Assembly: GCA_017940565.1 (NCBI GenBank)
Contig: JAGAYH010000027.1
Location: 1-47,837, forward strand
Direction: 5' to 3'
Source of the DNA: Bacteroidaceae bacterium
GTDB taxonomy: Bacteria; Bacteroidota; Bacteroidia; Bacteroidales; Bacteroidaceae
Length of the DNA: 47,837 nt
Positions within the stretch are counted from its first letter, which is position 1, and every line of letters starts with the position of its first letter. A program made the translations under genes and the position numbers. Below, in pieces: positions 43,566 through 47,837 of this stretch. The notes below the pieces were generated by a model. The model did no database searches. It was not told the origin of the DNA and saw only the letters and a list, made by a program, of their open reading frames with translations.

Positions 43566-46313
43566 ATGAAGAAAATTTTCATTTTAACACTACTCTGTAC
43601 CCTGTTGGGCTTTACCAAGACGATGGCCCAGGAAGCCTATGCCGTGTATTCCAACGGTACGCTGACATTCTACTATGACACGCAAAAGACGTCGCGCTCG
43701 GGTTCGGTGTACGATGTAACAGCGGCGAATGACCGTGGTTGGCTGGATAAGGCAAAACACATTAGCACGGTCAAGTTCGATGCTTCGTTTCAATCCTTCC
43801 AACCGACAACGACCGCCGGCTGGTTCTATACCATGACCAACCTCACGGCCATTGAACACCCGGATTACCTGGACACCAGGGAGGTCACCGACATGTCCGG
43901 CATGTTTAACACGTGTAGTAGCCTCACGGAATTGGACCTCAGCAGCTTCAATACGGAAAATGTCACCGACATGAAATACATGTTCAATGACTGCGGAAAA
44001 TTAAAGACCATCAAGTTCGGCAATGCCTTTAAGACGGACAATGTGACTAACATGCAATGGATGTTCGGATCCTGCAAGGAACTTGACAATCTTGACCTGA
44101 CCAACTTTGAGACCGAAAACGTGAGGAAGATGGATTACATGTTCTACCAATGTTATAAACTCACTTCACTTGACTTGTCCAGTTTCAACGTAAGTAGCGT
44201 TAATGATATGAGTTACATGTTCTTGGGATGCAACGTGCTTCAAACAATCTATGTGAGCAGTTGGACCTTGGGCAAAGCAACAAAAGATAGTGACATGTTT
44301 GAACGTTGCTACGCACTCAAGGGCGGTGCCGGAACAGCGTATAAAGACAATAATGACAACGATGGCAGCTATGCCCACATTGACGGCGGCACAGGCAATC
44401 CCGGCTATTTCACTCAGAGCTTCTGTTACGACCTTTGGGTCTGTGGCAAACGGGTGTTAAGCACAAATGCCAGCGACATCCTCGGCGACGGCTCCTGCTA
44501 TTACGATGACGAGACTAACACCCTGACCTTCACCAAGAGCGTGCTGGCCAGCGAGACGGTGGTGAGAAACGAGCATAATCACGACACATCGAACTTAACC
44601 ATCAAAATCACCCAAGACCTCTCCCTGTTAGGCTATGGCATCACCTCTATCAATAGCCTGATATTGGAAGGCCCGGGCAAGTTGGGCATCTATTCTGGAG
44701 AGTATAATTCGATTGAATTGAGCAACGGTGCCATTCTGTACGTCAAAAACCTGAATCTTGAAACCAACAACAGCATCACGGGAATAGGCTCTGCAGGACT
44801 GGTCGTTGAAAATGACGCCACCATTACAGCGTCATCTTCGCAAGGCGCCATCTATAATCTTTCCAGAGGCATTACACTCAACGACCGCGCCATCACTTCG
44901 CCCGCCGGCGCCACCGTCAAGGACGGCTCCATTGTGGACGCTGACGGCAAGGTGGCGACCAGCGTGAAGATAGGCGCCCCGACAGTAAACCTCCGGGTGG
45001 CCGGCGTAGGCGTGACCAGTTCCAACCAGGACGACATCCTGGGCAACGGTGCCGCCAGCTACGACCCGACGACCAACACGCTCACCCTGAAAGGCAGCAT
45101 CCACGGCGACGACAAGCAAGGTATCTGGAGCAACCTCTCCGGCCTGACCATACGGATGGCCACGCAAGAAGCCATGGTTACCAGCACCGGCTCGGCCGCC
45201 ATGGTCCTGCGCGGCAACACCACCATCCAGGGCCCGGGCTGGCTGTCGGTAAAGTCAACCAGCAGCAAAGGTATACTGGTGTCTCAAGGCGCCACACTGA
45301 CGGTTGAGAACATTACGTTGGATGTCTTGGGCGGCGGCCAGTACGGCAACGCCATCAGCGGCTTCGACTACAGCAGCAAGGAAAAACTGATTATTCGCAA
45401 CGCCGCCGTGACAGCTAACTGCAATGAGGGTAATAATGCTATCTACAGTTTTTATGGCGGCATCACCTTGGAAGGCTGTTCCATCATCGCACCCGAAGGT
45501 GCCAAGTTAGACAGCGATGCCAGCCGGTTTGTGAGCGCGAGTGGCAATATGATCAATTCGGTAACGGTAGGCCGCAGTTTCGATCTCCGGATAGCCGGCA
45601 CGCAGGTGACCGACCTCAACCGCTTCAACATTCTGGGTGACAGAACGGCCAGTTATGACCCGGCCACGAACACGCTGACCCTGAAAGGCACAAAGGTCAA
45701 CAGCGGTGACAAGACAGCTCTGGAATCATACATTGACGGCATTACAATCTATGTTGAGGGCGATGTGGAAATGGTCTGCGGTTTTGCGACGGCAGTCACC
45801 CTGGGCGGCCGTGTCACCATAACCGGTCCCGGCACACTGTTGGCCAAATCCACCCATACCGGAAATACGGCCGGATGGTCAGGCATCCGCATAGACGATA
45901 AATATAAAGGCTCTTCATTGGACATTATAGACACCAGAGTCAACGCGGTCGGCCAATACGGCATGCAGTCATGGAGTACCGCTCCCTTGTATATTAAGAA
46001 TTCCTATGTATCGGTCACAAGTGATTGGCAGGGTATAACCCATTTTACTTCCATAACGTTGGAAGATGTACGTATTGTAGAACCTGAAGGGGCTAAAGTG
46101 CAGGACCATGCAATTGTAGAAAAGAACGGTGAATATGCTAAAAACATCGTTATCCTCAACCCCGCCGATGTGAACCAGGACGGCACGGTGGACTCTGCTG
46201 ACATCGTGGCCGTCATCAAGGAGATGCCCGACGGTAACAAGAAAGCCGACGTGAACGGTGACGGCGTGATAGACTCTGCCGACATCGTGGCTGTCATCAA
46301 GGCCATGAAATAA
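43566..46313 (+). CDS. BspA-like DUF285 surface protein with three beta repeats and dockerin-like C-terminus
   Basis: A 915-residue exported protein related to the one at 278. Signal peptide about 1-21 (ending TMA-QE; Cys11 lies inside the hydrophobic core and does not form a lipobox). One N-terminal TFYYD segment is followed by DUF285 repeats (LDLSSFNTENVTDMKYMF type) at about 95-240. Three long beta repeats begin near residues 288, 474 and 672 (DLWVCGKRV, NLRVAGVGV, DLRIAGTQV), each with an ILGDG and a TNTLTL segment; the first BspA-like gene has only one. Residues 865-915 carry the same dockerin-like tail, about 89% identical at the DNA level by hand count. Likely an adhesin; partner unknown. 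Confidence 0.85.
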   Translation: MKKIFILTLLCTLLGFTKTMAQEAYAVYSNGTLTFYYDTQKTSRSGSVYDVTAANDRGWLDKAKHISTVKFDASFQSFQPTTTAGWFYTMTNLTAIEHPDYLDTREVTDMSGMFNTCSSLTELDLSSFNTENVTDMKYMFNDCGKLKTIKFGNAFKTDNVTNMQWMFGSCKELDNLDLTNFETENVRKMDYMFYQCYKLTSLDLSSFNVSSVNDMSYMFLGCNVLQTIYVSSWTLGKATKDSDMFERCYALKGGAGTAYKDNNDNDGSYAHIDGGTGNPGYFTQSFCYDLWVCGKRVLSTNASDILGDGSCYYDDETNTLTFTKSVLASETVVRNEHNHDTSNLTIKITQDLSLLGYGITSINSLILEGPGKLGIYSGEYNSIELSNGAILYVKNLNLETNNSITGIGSAGLVVENDATITASSSQGAIYNLSRGITLNDRAITSPAGATVKDGSIVDADGKVATSVKIGAPTVNLRVAGVGVTSSNQDDILGNGAASYDPTTNTLTLKGSIHGDDKQGIWSNLSGLTIRMATQEAMVTSTGSAAMVLRGNTTIQGPGWLSVKSTSSKGILVSQGATLTVENITLDVLGGGQYGNAISGFDYSSKEKLIIRNAAVTANCNEGNNAIYSFYGGITLEGCSIIAPEGAKLDSDASRFVSASGNMINSVTVGRSFDLRIAGTQVTDLNRFNILGDRTASYDPATNTLTLKGTKVNSGDKTALESYIDGITIYVEGDVEMVCGFATAVTLGGRVTITGPGTLLAKSTHTGNTAGWSGIRIDDKYKGSSLDIIDTRVNAVGQYGMQSWSTAPLYIKNSYVSVTSDWQGITHFTSITLEDVRIVEPEGAKVQDHAIVEKNGEYAKNIVILNPADVNQDGTVDSADIVAVIKEMPDGNKKADVNGDGVIDSADIVAVIKAMK

Positions 46314-46398
46314 GGAATGATAGGGTTAGACAGGGCCCTATACAACCTTATTACTCCCTATTCGACCCTATATACACGCTCTCTCCAACCTGATATAA

Positions 46399-46438
46399 CA
46401 GAAGCGGCGCTCCGGAATATCCCGGGGCGCCGCAACTG
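46399..46438. repeat. GC-rich palindrome, dispersed family member E
   Basis: CAGAAGCGGCGCTCCGG faces CCGGGGCGCCGCAACTG across a short loop, with a few mismatches. The opening CAGAAGCGGCG is shared with the elements at 24563 and 43228. It lies 85 bases after the BspA-like stop and may double as terminator, but lacks a T run. Confidence 0.5.
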
Positions 46439-46491
46439 TTTGTGGGCGAGTGGTAGTGCACATTTGTAGTTCCCATCGGAGGGCCAAAGAC

Positions 46492-46523
46492 TTGCAAACG
46501 GGGGCGGGGATGTTGTAATTTTG
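46492..46523 (+). promoter_or_regulatory. promoter of the HU-like gene with GCAAACGGG repeats
   Basis: TAATTTTG at 46516-46523 with TTG at 46492-46494, spaced 21 bases. GCAAACGGG occurs at 46494-46502 and again just downstream at about 46529-46537, so the -7 box is framed by a direct repeat that could be an operator. Confidence 0.55.
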
Positions 46524-46599
46524 CAACTGCAAACGGGACGCCGGCGAAACGAATGCAAAACAAAATTATTCTACTAACCTTTTAAAATTTTACACAACC

Positions 46600-47031
46600 A
46601 TGATTACCTACAAAGCAATTTTGAGAAAGAATCCTAAGAACGGCCGTACGGCTTACTACGCTACCCAAGTGCGCCTGGGCCAAATCAACATCAACGAGCT
46701 TGCCGATGACATGTCGGCCGAAAGCACCGTGACGCGCCACGACATTCTGGCCGTGCTCTCGAGTCTGCAGCAACACATCATCAAGAACTTGCAGCAGGGC
46801 CGCAGCGTGCGCCTGGGCGACTTGGGCTCCTTCCATGTGGACATCGTCAGCCGCCCCAGCGAGACGGAAGACAAGGTGACGAGCGAGAATGTGAAGGCTG
46901 TGCGTGTGCACTTTCGTAAAAGCGGCATCATGGAGTCTCAGTTTCAGCTGACCAACTCGAAGATGCGCTTCGTGAACTTCAACTCCATTCTCAACGAGAA
47001 GACTGAAGACCAGAATCAGACGGGGGCCTAA
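46600..47031 (+). CDS. HU-family (HU-like) DNA-binding protein
   Basis: A 143-residue member of the Bacteroidota HU-like group, longer than canonical HU. It begins MITYKAILRKNPKNGRTAYY and has the HU pattern of helices (LADDMSAESTVTRHDILAVL, about 36-55) followed by the DNA-binding arm region with VRLGDLGSFHVDI (about 68-80). The C-terminal 30 residues are not part of classic HU. It has its own promoter and terminator. In this phylum such proteins often stand beside a tiny protein and a cell-wall hydrolase, as here; their joint role is unknown. Confidence 0.82.
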   Translation: MITYKAILRKNPKNGRTAYYATQVRLGQININELADDMSAESTVTRHDILAVLSSLQQHIIKNLQQGRSVRLGDLGSFHVDIVSRPSETEDKVTSENVKAVRVHFRKSGIMESQFQLTNSKMRFVNFNSILNEKTEDQNQTGA

Positions 47032-47042
47032 ACCCTGTCAAC

Positions 47043-47095
47043 AGGCAGCTCTGCGGTCAGACAACAAGGCTCCGGAGCTGCCTTCCTTTTTTTTA
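47043..47095 (+). terminator. terminator after the HU-like gene
   Basis: AGGCAGCTC (47043-47051) pairs with GAGCTGCCT (47075-47083), followed by a run of eight T. Confidence 0.75.
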
Positions 47096-47119
47096 CACTA
47101 ACCTGAAAACAATGAAACC

Positions 47120-47254
47120 ATGAACATACCTTTTTTATTGAAAATCATATTACAGATACTACAACTTCTGCTGGGCTCTGGGCTCTTCAACGACGATCAG
47201 CGGCAAACACTCAACGGTTTGCTGAATGACGTGCAAAAGGTGAAACGCAAATGA
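47120..47254 (+). CDS. 44-residue hydrophobic small protein
   Basis: An ATG at 47120 encodes MNIPFLLKIILQILQLLLGS and 24 more residues. About residues 3-22 form one hydrophobic helix, and the charged C-terminus ends VKRK. It stands 10 bases before the muramidase gene, in the place of a holin, and resembles in position the 'smalltalk' small proteins annotated between HU-like and cell-wall hydrolase genes in Bacteroides. Membrane insertion is predicted from hydrophobicity only. It lies downstream of the HU-gene terminator, so it may be expressed by readthrough or a weak promoter I did not find. Confidence 0.6.
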   Translation: MNIPFLLKIILQILQLLLGSGLFNDDQRQTLNGLLNDVQKVKRK

Positions 47255-47264
47255 GAGACGCGCC

Positions 47265-47768
47265 ATGGCTAATGTGGAACACTATCTGCCGTTCCTCTTG
47301 AAGTGGGAGGGCGGCTATAGCGATGATCCTGCCGACCGGGGTGGCTCCACCTATATGGGTGTGACGCTGACCACTTACCGGCGGTTGCATCCCGAGGCTG
47401 GGGCCGAAGACCTGAAGCGGATGACCGACAGTGAGTGGGCGTATATCGTGGAGCGATTCTATTGGGGACGCTGTGAGGCGAATGCCATTAGGAACCAGAG
47501 CGTGGCAGAGATGCTGGTGGACTGGACATGGCTTTCCGGACCACGTGCCATACGCTATGCACAAGCCATTGTACACACTGTGCCAGACGGAAGAGTGGGC
47601 CCCCTGACTTTGAAGGCCATCAACGAATGTGAGCCCGGCATGTTCTTTGAAAAAATGCGACGGGCCCGTCTGCGCCACTTCCAGCGTATCGTGCAGCGCG
47701 ACCCGAGCCAACTGCGCTTTGTCAACGGTTGGCGCCGGCGGGTGAACGACCTGAGGTTTGAGTCGTGA
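47265..47768 (+). CDS. GH108-type N-acetylmuramidase
   Basis: A 167-residue lysozyme-like protein that would cleave peptidoglycan. The N-terminus HYLPFLLKWEGGYSDDPADR (about 5-24) contains the EGGY catalytic motif of glycoside hydrolase family 108 (TtsA/phage endolysin type), followed by GGSTYMGVTL. The C-terminal half, with PDGRVGPLTLKAIN (about 106-119), is the predicted peptidoglycan-binding domain 3. No signal peptide is present, as in endolysins that need a holin or special secretion. It is preceded by the tiny hydrophobic protein. Confidence 0.85.
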   Translation: MANVEHYLPFLLKWEGGYSDDPADRGGSTYMGVTLTTYRRLHPEAGAEDLKRMTDSEWAYIVERFYWGRCEANAIRNQSVAEMLVDWTWLSGPRAIRYAQAIVHTVPDGRVGPLTLKAINECEPGMFFEKMRRARLRHFQRIVQRDPSQLRFVNGWRRRVNDLRFES

Positions 47769-47785
47769 AAGGTGAATTGTGAAGA

Positions 47786-47823
47786 AAAGGTGCAGACTGT
47801 CGCACATGGCGGTCTGCACCTTT
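47786..47823 (+). terminator. terminator after the muramidase gene
   Basis: AAAGGTGCAGAC (47786-47797) pairs perfectly with GTCTGCACCTTT (47812-47823) across 14 bases. Confidence 0.7.
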
Positions 47824-47837
47824 CAATAAAGGGAAAA

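Overview
The window looks like a chromosomal segment of a Bacteroidota bacterium, most likely Prevotellaceae or a close Bacteroidales relative. Reasons: promoters of the Bacteroidota type (TAnnTTTG about 7 bases before transcription start, with a TTG/TTTG about 20 bases further up) precede many genes; Shine-Dalgarno sequences are nearly absent; ribosomal protein gene order and sequences fit Bacteroidales; and there are BspA-like DUF285 surface proteins plus a C-terminal tail of the type ending in YDLQGRRIEKPGKG, common in Prevotella exported proteins. No taxonomy search was possible.

Layout. 1-2710: a BspA-like exported protein with a C-terminal dockerin-like tail. 2711-20995: one long co-directional block holding the str genes (rpsL, rpsG, fusA, without tuf) and the complete S10, spc and alpha clusters through rplQ, with secY, map, infA and a short rpmJ. 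It ends at a strong terminator. 21000-24213: an accessory island on the minus strand with a HigBA-type toxin-antitoxin pair and a two-gene cassette of an EcoRI-family adenine methyltransferase overlapping a DUF262-HNH nuclease gene (a candidate restriction-modification system). A 94-base perfect copy of the rplQ 3' end plus terminator lies on the far side of the toxin-antitoxin pair. 24214-24530: a highly structured non-coding RNA with promoter and terminator (candidate 6S / Bacteroidales-1 RNA). 24641-27940: a PgpH-like HD phosphohydrolase and a type I asparaginase, minus strand. 28221-33161: a 1646-residue exported protein flanked by inverted copies of a roughly 52-base palindromic element. 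33540-38571: sbcD-sbcC. 38606-39352: an unknown exported protein. 39542-43058: gltX-waaA-marC on the minus strand. 43566-46313: a second BspA-like protein with the same dockerin-like tail. 46600-47768: an HU-like protein, a tiny hydrophobic protein and a GH108-type muramidase.

How the parts relate. The centre is core translation and secretion machinery. Accessory DNA has accumulated just behind the alpha-operon terminator, where it does not disturb essential genes. The surface proteins at both ends are probable adhesion or matrix proteins. Intergenic spaces carry several families of GC-rich palindromes that partly serve as terminators and partly look like dispersed repeats. The strongest leads are the methyltransferase/DUF262-HNH cassette with its composition break, the duplicated rplQ end around the toxin-antitoxin pair, and the structured RNA beside them.
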